Below, in pieces: positions 47,220-56,246 of a DNA stretch of 64,000 nucleotides. The notes under the pieces were generated by a model that saw only the letters and a list, made by a program, of their open reading frames with translations, did not search any database and was not told the origin of the DNA. This DNA is from Planctomycetota bacterium (lineage in GTDB: Bacteria; Planctomycetota; Phycisphaerae; Phycisphaerales; Phycisphaeraceae), in the NCBI GenBank assembly GCA_016350165.1, contig CP066225.1, forward strand, positions 2,046,001 to 2,110,000. The letters are read 5' to 3'. Each line of letters opens with the position of its first letter. The first letter of the stretch is position 1. A program made the translations under genes and the position numbers.

Positions 47220-48401
47220 ATGGACAGCATTCCCGAAATTTTGGAAGAACTCAAAGCAGGCCGCATGATCATCCTCGCCGACGACGAGTCGCGCGAAAAT
47301 GAGGGTGACCTCGTCTGTGCCGCTGAATTCGCAACCCCCGAGAACATCAACTTCATGCTCCGTGAAGGGCGCGGCCTCCTCTGCGTCGCTCTCTCAGGCG
47401 AAGTCTGCGACCGACTCGATCTCGGACCTCTCACCTCAGTCAACACCTCACAACTCACCACCGCCTACACCGTCACTGTCGACGGGCACGCACGCTTCGG
47501 CGTCACCACCGGCGTCTCAACTCTCGACAGATCAATCACTTGCAAACTCCTCGCTGATCCTGAAACCCAAATCAACGACCTCGCACGCCCCGGCCACGTC
47601 CAACCACTTCGTGCTCGCGATGGTGGCTGCCTTGTCCGCGCCGGCCAAACCGAAGGTTCCGTTGACCTGTGCAAACTCGCTGGTCTCCAACCTGCTTCGG
47701 TCATCTTCGAAGTCATGAACCCCGACGGCACCATGGCCCGCCGCCCTGAACTCGAAAAATTCTGCAAAAAGCACAACATCAAAATGTGCACTACTGCAGA
47801 CGTCATCGAGTACCGCATGAAACGTGACAAGCTCATCAAGCGTATCGCGGATCAGCCGATCGAAACGCCATATGGCGAATTCACCCTCATCGCATACCGC
47901 TCACAGGTCGATCCATTCCCACACGTCGCACTCACCTGCGGCGACGTCGGCAAACTCGACGGCATGGGCAATCCCATCGAACACGAAAACTCGGTCCTCG
48001 TCCGCATGCACTCCCAGAACATCCTCGGCGATGTCTTCGGCGACACCTCCCAACCTTCAGGCAAAGCATTACATAAAGCGATGCAGAAGATTCAGGAAAA
48101 CGGCTCCGGCGCCATCGTCTATCTTCGCCACGACTCAATGGGTGCAGGCGTACTCAAAGACCTCCAAACCGCATCACTCCCAGCCAACCATGAACTCGCT
48201 GGCGAAGACCGCATCAAAATCGGCGACAGCCACGAAACCCCCGGCATCAAACCACCCAAAGACAAACGCGAATACGGCATCGGTTCACAAATCCTACGTG
48301 ACCTCGGCATCCGCAAATTGGATTTGCTGACGAACCATCCGTTTACACCAACAGCGCTTTCGGGATTTGGTTTGGAGATCGATCAATTCGTTTCGATCTA
48401 A
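47220..48401 (+). CDS. ribBA: DHBP synthase fused to a degenerate GTP cyclohydrolase II domain (RibBX-like)
   Basis: 393 residues. The N-terminal half (about 1-200) is an intact 3,4-dihydroxy-2-butanone-4-phosphate synthase: [11 protein letters not shown], then [11 protein letters not shown]. It makes the four-carbon unit of riboflavin. The C-terminal half aligns with GTP cyclohydrolase II but has lost key residues: [11 protein letters not shown] has Asn where the zinc Cys stands, [12 protein letters not shown] replaces the CDCG pair, and [11 protein letters not shown] lacks the catalytic Arg of the EGRGIGL motif. Only the first half should be active. The base-composition flip falls about 28 codons before the stop: upstream CTC GGC ATC CGC, downstream TTG GAT TTG CTG ACG. 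Confidence 0.92.
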   Translation: MDSIPEILEELKAGRMIILADDESRENEGDLVCAAEFATPENINFMLREGRGLLCVALSGEVCDRLDLGPLTSVNTSQLTTAYTVTVDGHARFGVTTGVSTLDRSITCKLLADPETQINDLARPGHVQPLRARDGGCLVRAGQTEGSVDLCKLAGLQPASVIFEVMNPDGTMARRPELEKFCKKHNIKMCTTADVIEYRMKRDKLIKRIADQPIETPYGEFTLIAYRSQVDPFPHVALTCGDVGKLDGMGNPIEHENSVLVRMHSQNILGDVFGDTSQPSGKALHKAMQKIQENGSGAIVYLRHDSMGAGVLKDLQTASLPANHELAGEDRIKIGDSHETPGIKPPKDKREYGIGSQILRDLGIRKLDLLTNHPFTPTALSGFGLEIDQFVSI

Positions 48402-48424
48402 AACGACATACAAGTAAAAATGAT

Positions 48425-48453
48425 AAACCCGCGAGTGATTTGCTTGCGGGTTT
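48425..48453 (+). terminator. Terminator of ribBA
   Basis: Stem AAACCCGC / GCGGGTTT with a T run, 24 bases after the stop. Confidence 0.88.
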
Positions 48454-48621
48454 TTGTTTGTGTGCGCGCATGAAATGAATTGATTTTGGTTTTTGAAGTG
48501 CGCGTAAATGGTTGGGTTTTTGAATTTTGTCTTGAGCGATAAAGTGAAATTTGTGATTGATATTGTGAAATTGAAAGCAAAATAAAGGAGTTATGTGCGG
48601 TGATGAATATAGAGAAAACGG

Positions 48622-48659
48622 TTTTGTGCGCGCGAATGCGCGGATTTGCGCACAAAAGC
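48622..48659. repeat. Inverted repeat with GCGCACAAAA core, locus B
   Basis: TTTTGTGCGC at 48622-48631 and its complement GCGCACAAAA at 48648-48657 face each other across 16 bases. Outside this region the exact core was seen only at 19.5 and 19.7 kb. Confidence 0.85.
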
Positions 48660-48850
48660 AGTGTTTGGCGGTTGGGAATCAATCGGAAAATAATAGAAAT
48701 GAGCTGAAACGATGCAGAAACGGTTCGTTTATGACTGAAATGCGTTAGAAATGGCGAGGTTTTTTGAGGGGGTATGCGTGTTTGTGCGCGCGGTTTGAGT
48801 TGTATTCGTATGCGAAATCGGAGTGCGTGATTGCATTTTAGATTAGGTGT

Positions 48851-49453
48851 TTAGGAAATACTTTTGCTATTGATCGTTGATGTGAGGCATTGAGAAATAA
48901 TGTTGTATGTTGTATTTGGCAAGGTTGAACATTTTGAAGTGTGATTTGGCATATAGATGAGCATGTTGCCATTGGGGTAATTGCCTGACCATCCACAGGG
49001 CCATCCACCGCATTGATAACATTCGAACAGTGCTTCAAAGAATGGATTATCCAAGCCCATGATGCAGCGCGATTCAGCGCATAGTAAAAGGTCGGCATGT
49101 ATTTCATTGCTAATTAATTCAAAGTTGGAGCAGACACGAAGTGAGACCCGGCTTGCAATGGATTCTAGAAAATCATGGGTAAGTGGCTTGAGGTTACGAC
49201 GGTATTGGTTTAGTGATTCGGACTTGTTTGCGATGCCTCGGATTTTGGAAATCTGAGATGAACGGAGGTCTGTCCAGTCTACTTCATCAGATTCAAATGG
49301 TTGACTGGTTGCGAGATCGCATGCCTGTTGGATATCTGTAATCAGCGCATTTTGTAGATGCGAAGGAATAAGCTTATTGCGATTGAATATGCCGTGGTTT
49401 TGAACAAAGTCGATGACTTGCTGGACATGTTTGGTGTTTGGCCCCAGATCCAT
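48851..49453 (-). CDS. Hypothetical protein, 200 residues
   Basis: Not recognised. GAGGG lies 8 nt before the ATG. The N-terminal part is predicted helical and polar. The middle has CSNFELISNEIHADLLLCAE, and near residue 144 there is a Cys/Trp/Gly cluster (ECYQCGGWPCGW) that could bind metal. The tail is Ser/Thr-rich. There is no signal peptide, so it is probably cytoplasmic. It sits just beyond locus B. Confidence 0.6.
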   Translation of the reverse strand: MDLGPNTKHVQQVIDFVQNHGIFNRNKLIPSHLQNALITDIQQACDLATSQPFESDEVDWTDLRSSQISKIRGIANKSESLNQYRRNLKPLTHDFLESIASRVSLRVCSNFELISNEIHADLLLCAESRCIMGLDNPFFEALFECYQCGGWPCGWSGNYPNGNMLIYMPNHTSKCSTLPNTTYNIISQCLTSTINSKSIS

Positions 49454-49650
49454 AGTTTGATGCCCTCAGAAAAGTTCTCAGTTTTGCTGCGTATTGTAAT
49501 TAATATGGATCGCGTTGTAATGAACTTAATAACTAACGAATGGCAAGTTGTTTGCATTTAAGCTAGTGAGTTGTTGGATGTGATGAGTTGAGGTGTTGAG
49601 TTTGCGCGTTTTGGTGGTTGGGTGAAATCGTGAATGGATGGGGGCATGAA

Positions 49651-49684
49651 AAAAGCTGATGCGTTTTGAGACGCAGCAGCTTTT
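49651..49684 (-). terminator. Terminator of trxA
   Basis: A 14-bp stem with one mismatch, AAAAGCTGATGCGT / ACGCAGCAGCTTTT, followed on the minus strand by TTTTTT. Confidence 0.9.
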
Positions 49685-49706
49685 GGTTGTTCAGAATTTT
49701 GGTGGA

Positions 49707-50033
49707 TTAGATCTTGTCGAGTTCATCCACGAAGTCGGTCTTTGGTGTGACGCCGACGAATTTACGTACAACTTCACCCTTGTTGAAGAGGATGATGGTT
49801 GGGATGGCGGAGATGCCGTAGTTAACGGATACTTCGCGGTTGGCGTCGGTATCAACTTTACCGACTTTGACTTTGCCAGCATATTCGCCAGCGATTTCGT
49901 CGATGACAGGAGCGAGCATACGGCAAGGCATGCACCATTCAGCCCAGAAATCCACAAGTACGGGTACATCGCTGTTGACGACTTCTTGTTCAAAGTTCGC
50001 GTCGGTTAGTTCTATCACAGCATCGCTTGCCAT
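49707..50033 (-). CDS. trxA: Thioredoxin with a WCMPC active site
   Basis: 108 residues, normal thioredoxin length. [24 protein letters not shown] contains the redox pair, with Met in place of the usual Gly (WCGPC). The cis-proline strand [10 protein letters not shown] and the Gly-Val end [10 protein letters not shown] are normal. Asp in VDFWA is present. AGGAG precedes the ATG. The CMPC change may shift the redox potential; that is inference. Confidence 0.95.
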   Translation of the reverse strand: MASDAVIELTDANFEQEVVNSDVPVLVDFWAEWCMPCRMLAPVIDEIAGEYAGKVKVGKVDTDANREVSVNYGISAIPTIILFNKGEVVRKFVGVTPKTDFVDELDKI

Positions 50034-50224
50034 GGTTATTCTCCTGAGTAGTTATGTTAGACCTGAGTGTCACACTGAGGTCACGGGCGATTTTAGGCGT
50101 GAAAAGCCTTCACATCAACCGTTAAAAATTCGCGTATCAGCCTGAGTGTATAGGCTGAAGGATATAAGTCTAATTGCAAAGGGGGTCTGTGTATTCCCGT
50201 AATTTTATCGACAGTGGGGGAATG

Positions 50225-52273
50225 CTAGCCACAGGATTGTGTAAAAACAGCGACTTGATAGCTGTCGAGGGGCACTTCTGTGCCTACAAGGTTGTTTTCG
50301 AGGTCATGCCAATCACCTGTGGGGAGAGAGACTTCACATGGGTCCTCCATGAAATTGACTGCAAAGAGGAACTCATTGGTACTATTGGATCGTCGTTTGA
50401 TGAGGACGCCGTTTTGAATGTCGGCGAGTTGATCGGTGAGTTCGGCTTCGGTGAGAAGACGGTTGTAAAAATGACGAAGGGTGTCGAGGTCGAGGGCTGC
50501 GGCCTGATAGTAGGCACGACCATCGCCGAGATAGTTGAGAGTGAGTGCGGGGCGGCCGGCGTAGAACTCGGTCGCGTAAGAAGCGAGGACGTGGGCGTGT
50601 GATGCGTGAACGAGTTCGCTGTAGGTTGAGCTATGGGTTTTGGGTGGAAGCCAATCCTGTTCAGCTTCGAGGAGGATGCGTTCGTCTTCACGGAGGCAGT
50701 CGATTTCTTCGGAGGTGATGCCGAGGATGTCGCGGAGAGGTCCGAGGCGGCCGCCGGCGGAGATGCAGAGATCTTGATCGGTAATGCCTGACCAAAAGGT
50801 TGTGAGGAAGTGTCCGCCTTGGGAAACGAACTTGTGGATGCGTGTGGCGAATGAAGGTTGAAGCGCGTACGCGATTGGTGCGGTGATGAATTTGTAACGT
50901 GAGAAGTCAGCGGTTTGATCGATGACATCACAGTTGATGCCGAGGCGTGCGAGTGCGCGGTAATGTTTGAGTACTTCTTCACGATATTGTTTGGCAGTTG
51001 GCCCGCCGTGATTGTGCTCTAACGCATGAATAGACTCGGTGTCGAATATAAGTGCGACATCTGATTTGATGGTTGAGCCGAGTGTTTGATTGATGTTGTC
51101 GAGGTTGGTGCGTATTTCGGCAACTTCACGAGTAACGCGCGTGTCGGTCGGGCTGTCGTGCATGATGACGGCACCGTGATGTTTTTCGATGCTGCCACGA
51201 CCTGCACGCCATTGGAAGTACATGACGGAGTCGGAACCTTGCGCGACGGTCTTGAGTGAGAGCATGTTGTGGACGCCGGGGCGTTTGAGACGTAAGGGGC
51301 TGAAGTATTGAGGGAGTGATGGACAGCTTTCGATGAGGTACCAAGGCGTGTCGGGTTTGAGTGAGCGGATTGCGTCGAGGTAGAGTGATTCGTAGTAGAG
51401 GTTTTTAATGTCTTCGTCTTCGATGCCATAGATGCGTGGGTATGAATCGTATGAGAGGAAGTCGAGGTGCTTGGCGAGTTTGACGTAGTCGGTGATTTGG
51501 AGGTGGCCGTGCATGTTGGTGGTGAGTGGTTTTGAGCAGTGTTTACGAATGTGCTTTATTTCATGGGCCAAAAAGTCTTCGACCATGTCTGAGCAGTATC
51601 GCACCCAGTTGAGGCCGAGGGCTTCGACGGAGTGGTCGCCGGGACGGATTTGATCCCATGATTGATAGGTGTGCGACCAGAAACGCGTCCACCATGAGTC
51701 GTTGAGTTTGTCGATGTCGTGGTCGTAACGTTGTTTGAGCCAATGCTGAAAGTTGGTGATACATGAGTCGCAGTAACAATGAGCCCAGTCAGCGTGGCCG
51801 CCGTATTCGTTGTTGATGTGCCATCCAATGACGGTATCACATGAGGCGTAACGCTCGGCGAGTTTGTCGATGATGATGGCTGACTTGTCGCGGTAGTTGT
51901 CGCTGGTCCAGCAGAAGTTGTGACGCAACTTTGGGTACTCACGTTTGCCGTCTTTTGAGGTGATGCAAACATCGGGGTATTTGAGTCCGAGCCACATGGG
52001 ACGTGCGGCCGTTGGTGTTGCGAGGATGACGTGAACACCGACTTTGTCTAAGCGTTCGATCGTTTGATCGAGCCAATCGAATTGGAAGTTGCCTTCATCA
52101 GGTTCGAGTGTTGCCCATGCGAAGATGCCGAGTGAGACGGCGTTGATGCCGAGCTTTTGCATGAGTTGGGCATCTTGTTGAAGGATGTCGGGACGGTTGA
52201 GCCACTGGTCGGGGTTGTAGTCGCCGCCGGTGAGGAAATTGTTGACGTTATTGAAAATTGAAGCACCACCCAT
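50225..52273 (-). CDS. GH42 beta-galactosidase
   Basis: 682 residues, the usual GH42 length. The barrel starts GGDYNPDQWL; the acid/base Glu lies in IGWHINNEYGGHADWAHCYCDSC, whose cysteines form the GH42 zinc cluster; the nucleophile Glu lies in PWYLIESCPS; MYFQWRAGRGSIEKHHGAVI follows. The C-terminal trimerisation and beta domains are present. The enzyme removes galactose from galactosides; without a signal peptide it should be cytoplasmic. AGGTG precedes the ATG. No transporter or regulator for the sugar is adjacent. Confidence 0.94.
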   Translation of the reverse strand: MGGASIFNNVNNFLTGGDYNPDQWLNRPDILQQDAQLMQKLGINAVSLGIFAWATLEPDEGNFQFDWLDQTIERLDKVGVHVILATPTAARPMWLGLKYPDVCITSKDGKREYPKLRHNFCWTSDNYRDKSAIIIDKLAERYASCDTVIGWHINNEYGGHADWAHCYCDSCITNFQHWLKQRYDHDIDKLNDSWWTRFWSHTYQSWDQIRPGDHSVEALGLNWVRYCSDMVEDFLAHEIKHIRKHCSKPLTTNMHGHLQITDYVKLAKHLDFLSYDSYPRIYGIEDEDIKNLYYESLYLDAIRSLKPDTPWYLIESCPSLPQYFSPLRLKRPGVHNMLSLKTVAQGSDSVMYFQWRAGRGSIEKHHGAVIMHDSPTDTRVTREVAEIRTNLDNINQTLGSTIKSDVALIFDTESIHALEHNHGGPTAKQYREEVLKHYRALARLGINCDVIDQTADFSRYKFITAPIAYALQPSFATRIHKFVSQGGHFLTTFWSGITDQDLCISAGGRLGPLRDILGITSEEIDCLREDERILLEAEQDWLPPKTHSSTYSELVHASHAHVLASYATEFYAGRPALTLNYLGDGRAYYQAAALDLDTLRHFYNRLLTEAELTDQLADIQNGVLIKRRSNSTNEFLFAVNFMEDPCEVSLPTGDWHDLENNLVGTEVPLDSYQVAVFTQSCG

Positions 52274-52627
52274 CGGTCACCTCTTTGTCAGTAATACGTT
52301 AGAAGTCAGTCGTGAAAGATTGAAACGTGGAAAGTATGTCAATAAAAATAAAACGAATATGACGAAACCACCTTAGCCAGTTGAACGGTTGAAACAAGAG
52401 TAAATGGGGTGAAGAAATGAGATTTTGGGTTGAATGGGAGGGATCGACGTGTGTTGCCCAACTTAACAGTTTGATGCAGGCGTTACATGGCGTGTGATCG
52501 TGCGTATGCGGGGAAATTTCTGACAGATATTTCTCGGATTTTGGGGATTCATCTGATATATTGAAAGCACGATCTTGCGGAACGGCGAGCATTTCGGCCT
52601 TAGTAGCGGAGTAGAGAGAGAGACGAG
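52274..52627. other. Divergent promoter region
   Basis: 354 bases between the leftward beta-galactosidase and the rightward PEP-CTERM protease. No repeat or RNA element is evident. Confidence 0.35.
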
Positions 52628-53533
52628 ATGAACATAAAGATAAAAGCGAGCTTGGTTTGTACGTCTGCCTTTGCGCTATCGGTGTGGATGTGCGGCAGCA
52701 GTGAGGCGATGGTTCTTTCGGGCGGCATTGGTTCGTCTGCACCTGCGAACGATACGGCTCCGACGGATGACCCGGGCTGGGAACGTGTTGGCGTACGTGG
52801 GATTGGAACGGGTGTATACCTTGGCGAAGGTTGGGTGATTACAGCGAAACATGTTGGTGGTGCAGGAAATTTTAGTGTTGATGGTACAACTTACAGTGCT
52901 GTGGCTGGATCGAGCGTCGTATTGACGAACGGTGATGGCTCGGATGCTGATTTGTTGATGTTCCAGATTGATGTTCCGGTGAGTTCACCACTTGCCTCGG
53001 TGCCGCTGGTAGCATTTACGGATACAACGCCTACGCTAGGTGATGAAGCTATAGCGATTGGGACGGGGTTTACCCAAAATAGCGCAACACCTGATCATAA
53101 TCATGGTGGTGGACTGGCTAATGATGGGTATACTTACAATACATTACGAGATAAGAAGTGGAGCGAATTTGATATTGTTGCTCCATTAGATTTAGGTGAA
53201 ACAGCACCGGCTGAATTAGAGTTGGATGATTTCTTTTTCACACGATTTTTACCAACGGGCGATTCAGCTTTAGCAGTACATCGTGATTCAGGCTCACCGA
53301 TCTTTGTGAAGAATGAAGATGATGAGTGGGCATTAGCAGGATTAGTACATTCGATATTACCTGCAAAAGACCAAGCGGAGAACACCGCTGTTTATGGCAA
53401 CTACAATATTTGGTCAGATTTTTCAGTGAGCTATAAGGACCAGATACTTGCCACAATCCCCGAACCTGCCAGCCTTGGAATTTTGGCTGCTTTGGTCGCT
53501 CCAGTAGCGGCGTGTCGCAGGCGTCGGGCTTAA
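52628..53533 (+). CDS. PEP-CTERM trypsin-like serine protease
   Basis: 301 residues. The signal peptide reaches about residue 28. A trypsin-fold triad can be placed: His in VITAKHVGG (about residue 77), Asp in GSDADLLMFQ (about 115), Ser in HRDSGSPIFV (about 222). The oxyanion motif is RDSGSP rather than GDSGGP, so activity is likely but not certain. The tail is IPEPASLGILAALVAPVAA followed by CRRRRA. An exported protease with a sorting tail may work at the cell surface. Confidence 0.88.
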   Translation: MNIKIKASLVCTSAFALSVWMCGSSEAMVLSGGIGSSAPANDTAPTDDPGWERVGVRGIGTGVYLGEGWVITAKHVGGAGNFSVDGTTYSAVAGSSVVLTNGDGSDADLLMFQIDVPVSSPLASVPLVAFTDTTPTLGDEAIAIGTGFTQNSATPDHNHGGGLANDGYTYNTLRDKKWSEFDIVAPLDLGETAPAELELDDFFFTRFLPTGDSALAVHRDSGSPIFVKNEDDEWALAGLVHSILPAKDQAENTAVYGNYNIWSDFSVSYKDQILATIPEPASLGILAALVAPVAACRRRRA

Positions 53534-53560
53534 ATTTGATCTTTCTCCTCCTACGGAAAG

Positions 53561-53578
53561 CACCTGCTTCGGCAGGTG
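53561..53578 (+). terminator. Terminator with a UUCG tetraloop
   Basis: CACCTGC-TTCG-GCAGGTG, a very stable hairpin followed by a T-rich run, after the protease gene. Confidence 0.9.
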
Positions 53579-53671
53579 TTTTCTTTTTTTATGCGCGGTG
53601 GGTGATAAATGAACTGAAATGAAAGGTTGGTGAGTGCTGGCATGTAACGAGTGTTTAAGATGGTCATAAAA

Positions 53672-53695
53672 AAACGCTGCGTGGCGGCAGCGTTT
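53672..53695 (-). terminator. Terminator of the sigma-54 two-component operon
   Basis: AAACGCTGC / GCAGCGTTT stem followed on the minus strand by a T run, downstream of the gene ending at 53718. Confidence 0.88.
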
Positions 53696-53717
53696 GAGTG
53701 TTTGGATTTTAGATTGA

Positions 53718-55220
53718 TTAAGCAGCAGGTTGGTCGAGGCCGTATTGTTTGATCTTTTTGTAGAGCGTTGTGCGGTTGATGTCGAGCTGCTTTGCGGTTT
53801 CCTGGCGATTCCAATCGTTGGCTTCGAGTGCGGCAAGGAGGATTTGTTTTTCGGGTTCTCTGAGTGCTTCATTGAGAGGCATTGGATTCCAGCCGCCGAG
53901 GAGTGCGGGGATGTCGAGGGCAGAATCTGTGTTAAGTGGTGACTCGCATTGGCGCATTTCGACAGCGCGCTGTACGAGCAGGTTGTCAGTACCTCGAATT
54001 GTTTCGGGAAGGTCGTCGAGTGTGATGGTGAGTTGTCGTGAAAGGACGACGGCACGCTCGATTGCGTTTTCAAGTTCGCGCACGTTGCCGGGCCATTCGT
54101 AACGTTGAAATGCTTCAATAACATTGTCGCCAAAACGGCGTTCGCGTGACATTTCTTTGCAATAGCGTTCGAGGAAGTGATCAGCGAGCAATGGGACGTC
54201 ACGGACACGTTCGCTGAGACGTGGCAATTCGATATTAACGACATTGATGCGGTAGTAGAGGTCTTCGCGGAACTCGCCTTCAGTGACGAGTTTGTCTAAC
54301 TTCTGATTAGTCGCTAGAACGAAACGGACGTCTGCTTCGATGGTTTCAGTGCTGCCGACGGGTTCGTACATTTTTTCCTGTAGAACGCGAAGGAGTTTGA
54401 GTTGTAGCGCGGGCGTTGCTGAGTTGATTTCATCGATGAAGAGTGTGCCGCCGTTGGCTGCGGCGATCTTGCCGACCTTGTCGGTGTCAGCGCCGGTAAA
54501 TGCGCCCTTAACGTGGCCGAAAAGTTCGGATTCGAGGAGGGTTTCGGGGATGGAGCCACATGCGAAGGTGATGAAGGGACCGCTACGACGGTTGCTTGCT
54601 TCATGTATTGCGTGGCCGACCATGCTCTTGCCGGTACCTGACTCGCCGGTGATGAGGACGGTTGTGTTTGATTCAGCGACAGCGTCTACGAGGTCGTAGA
54701 CTTTTTGCATACGGTAATCAGCGCCGACGAGAGAACCGAGGCCATAACGCTCGGAGAGCTGAGCCTTCATGGTTGTGTTTTCAGCGAGAAGGATGTGCTG
54801 ATTCATTGCTTTGTTAACGGCGAGACGTAATTCATCATCAACGACTGGTTTGGTGAGGTAGTCAGCGGCACCGAGTTTGACTGCTTCAACGGCGGATTCG
54901 ATTTTGCCGAAGCCTGTAACGACAATGGGTACAACGGACTGATGCTTTTTGCGTAGTTCACGAAGTAGTGAGACGCCGTCCATGCGTGGCATGTTGAGAT
55001 CAGTGATGATGATACCGAAGGGAGTCGAGCCGATTGAAGCGTCTAACAGTCGAATAGCTTCGACGCCATCACCTGCGGTTGCGACATCGTAGCCGTCGTC
55101 TGCGAGCAATTCTGCGAGTGACTCTGCGACGATCGGATCGTCGTCGACCACGAGTATCCGAGACTGCCGAATCATGCCTTCCCCACCAACTAATTTGAGT
55201 TTACCGTTTATTGCTGCCAT
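53718..55220 (-). CDS. NtrC-type sigma-54-dependent response regulator
   Basis: 500 residues. The N-terminal receiver (about 18-130) has VVDDD, the phosphorylated Asp in IITDLNMPRMDG and Lys in LTKPV. The AAA+ module (about 160-385) has Walker A GESGTGKS and the sigma-54 contact loop GAFTGAD. The C-terminal Fis-type helix-turn-helix has NRQETAKQLDINRTTLYKKIKQYG. It activates promoters bound by RpoN. The start at 55220 leaves 5 bases after the kinase; an ATG at 55175 with GGGGAAGG upstream is also likely. Confidence 0.95.
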   Translation of the reverse strand: MAAINGKLKLVGGEGMIRQSRILVVDDDPIVAESLAELLADDGYDVATAGDGVEAIRLLDASIGSTPFGIIITDLNMPRMDGVSLLRELRKKHQSVVPIVVTGFGKIESAVEAVKLGAADYLTKPVVDDELRLAVNKAMNQHILLAENTTMKAQLSERYGLGSLVGADYRMQKVYDLVDAVAESNTTVLITGESGTGKSMVGHAIHEASNRRSGPFITFACGSIPETLLESELFGHVKGAFTGADTDKVGKIAAANGGTLFIDEINSATPALQLKLLRVLQEKMYEPVGSTETIEADVRFVLATNQKLDKLVTEGEFREDLYYRINVVNIELPRLSERVRDVPLLADHFLERYCKEMSRERRFGDNVIEAFQRYEWPGNVRELENAIERAVVLSRQLTITLDDLPETIRGTDNLLVQRAVEMRQCESPLNTDSALDIPALLGGWNPMPLNEALREPEKQILLAALEANDWNRQETAKQLDINRTTLYKKIKQYGLDQPAA

Positions 55221-55225
55221 TGCGT

Positions 55226-56107
55226 CTAGCCTTGTGTATCACCTGCCAACATTCGAACTGGTAGTCGCAGTTCAAATCTCACACCATTGTTACCGTCCAG
55301 TACGATCATCTCACCTTTGAGGGCTTCGATGATATCTCGGCAAAGATTCAAACCGATGCCATGACCAGTTGGTTTTGTTGTTTCGCCGAATTTTATGTCT
55401 GATGATTTACCACCCGCAGTATCTTCGATGCAAAGCAACAATTCTTTGTCGATGGTCTTTGCTGCGATATCGATACGGTGCTTGGTGGCGTCAGATTGAT
55501 TAGTTTTGATTGCTTCGATGGCGTTTTTTACGAGGTTTTCGATGACGCCGAGCAGAGGGCCGACCGGAAGAACGTCGGATTGATCGTCAAGGTTTGTGAC
55601 GATATCGCAATTTAGTTGTTCACACTCGACGAGATGAAGGTCGGTGATAAGACGGATTGCGTAGCCGAGGGTTTCGATTTCGCCTGCACCATTAATGAGA
55701 GGTGAATCGGTATTTGTTGAGGTGCTGTTAGTTGGTGGCGAAGTGAGCCATGAGATTGTTTTTTGTTGGGAAGCTGGCGTTTTCATCCAGTCGTGAATGA
55801 GTCTGGACATTTCTTTGAGAGCGCCGTCAGCGGTACGGAGTTTTTGCAAAACTGTATCAGCTTCGTCGTGCGTTTGATGAGAATCGATTGGAGGATCGGT
55901 ATCTAGTGATCGCATTGCGAGTCCTAAGCAACGCATAGACCCGTCCAATAAGTTGGCGAGTTCGTGGCCGAGGCGGCGACCAGCTTCGCTCATCTTTTCA
56001 ATATCTGCTTCATGATCGGGGCGATGTGGATGCGGATTATCGGGGACATCGCGCCCGTGTGAAGCACGATGTTTCTCAGTAGCTTTTTTGTTGCTCTGAT
56101 CCGACAT
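55226..56107 (-). CDS. Cytoplasmic sensor histidine kinase
   Basis: 293 residues, no membrane helix and no recognisable PAS or GAF domain. The H-box is GHELANLLDGSMRCLG near residue 48; the ATPase has the N-box NLVKNAIEAIKT and the G-box GHGIGLNLCRDII near the end. It lies 5 bases before the NtrC-type regulator and is surely its partner, as in NtrBC- or AtoSC-like pairs. With no sensor domain, its input must come from a protein partner or the short N-terminus. Confidence 0.9.
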   Translation of the reverse strand: MSDQSNKKATEKHRASHGRDVPDNPHPHRPDHEADIEKMSEAGRRLGHELANLLDGSMRCLGLAMRSLDTDPPIDSHQTHDEADTVLQKLRTADGALKEMSRLIHDWMKTPASQQKTISWLTSPPTNSTSTNTDSPLINGAGEIETLGYAIRLITDLHLVECEQLNCDIVTNLDDQSDVLPVGPLLGVIENLVKNAIEAIKTNQSDATKHRIDIAAKTIDKELLLCIEDTAGGKSSDIKFGETTKPTGHGIGLNLCRDIIEALKGEMIVLDGNNGVRFELRLPVRMLAGDTQG

Positions 56108-56246
56108 TATCGTGAATATCGGCGAAAGTATGAGATGTTAAAACCCTTGATGTTGATTTTTGACAACATTAAGAATTGCGGGGTCATGTTGATTTCACAC
56201 AACACACATAATCGTTACAACCGGAACTGGAATGCTGATTGCTGAT

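Larger units (their letters stand above)
48402..48850. other. Non-coding region holding flip-associated repeats (locus B)
   Basis: 449 bases, G+T-rich on the + strand (18 G against 4 C in 48481-48540). It contains the ribBA terminator, then TTTGTGTGCGCGC (48457-48469), TTTTGTGCGCGCG (48622-48634), GCGCACAAAAGC (48648-48659), ACTGAAATGCGTTAG (48734-48748) and TTTGTGCGCGCGG (48781-48793). The order core, ACTGAAA block, reversed core is the same as at 19.57-19.73 kb. No protein-coding frame is credible. Confidence 0.75.

Noticed and set aside
18200-48317. A simple inversion of a 30-kb segment as the cause of the skew changes
   Set aside because: An inversion would give two sharp edges and uniform skew between; here both sharp edges have the same polarity and the change between them is gradual.
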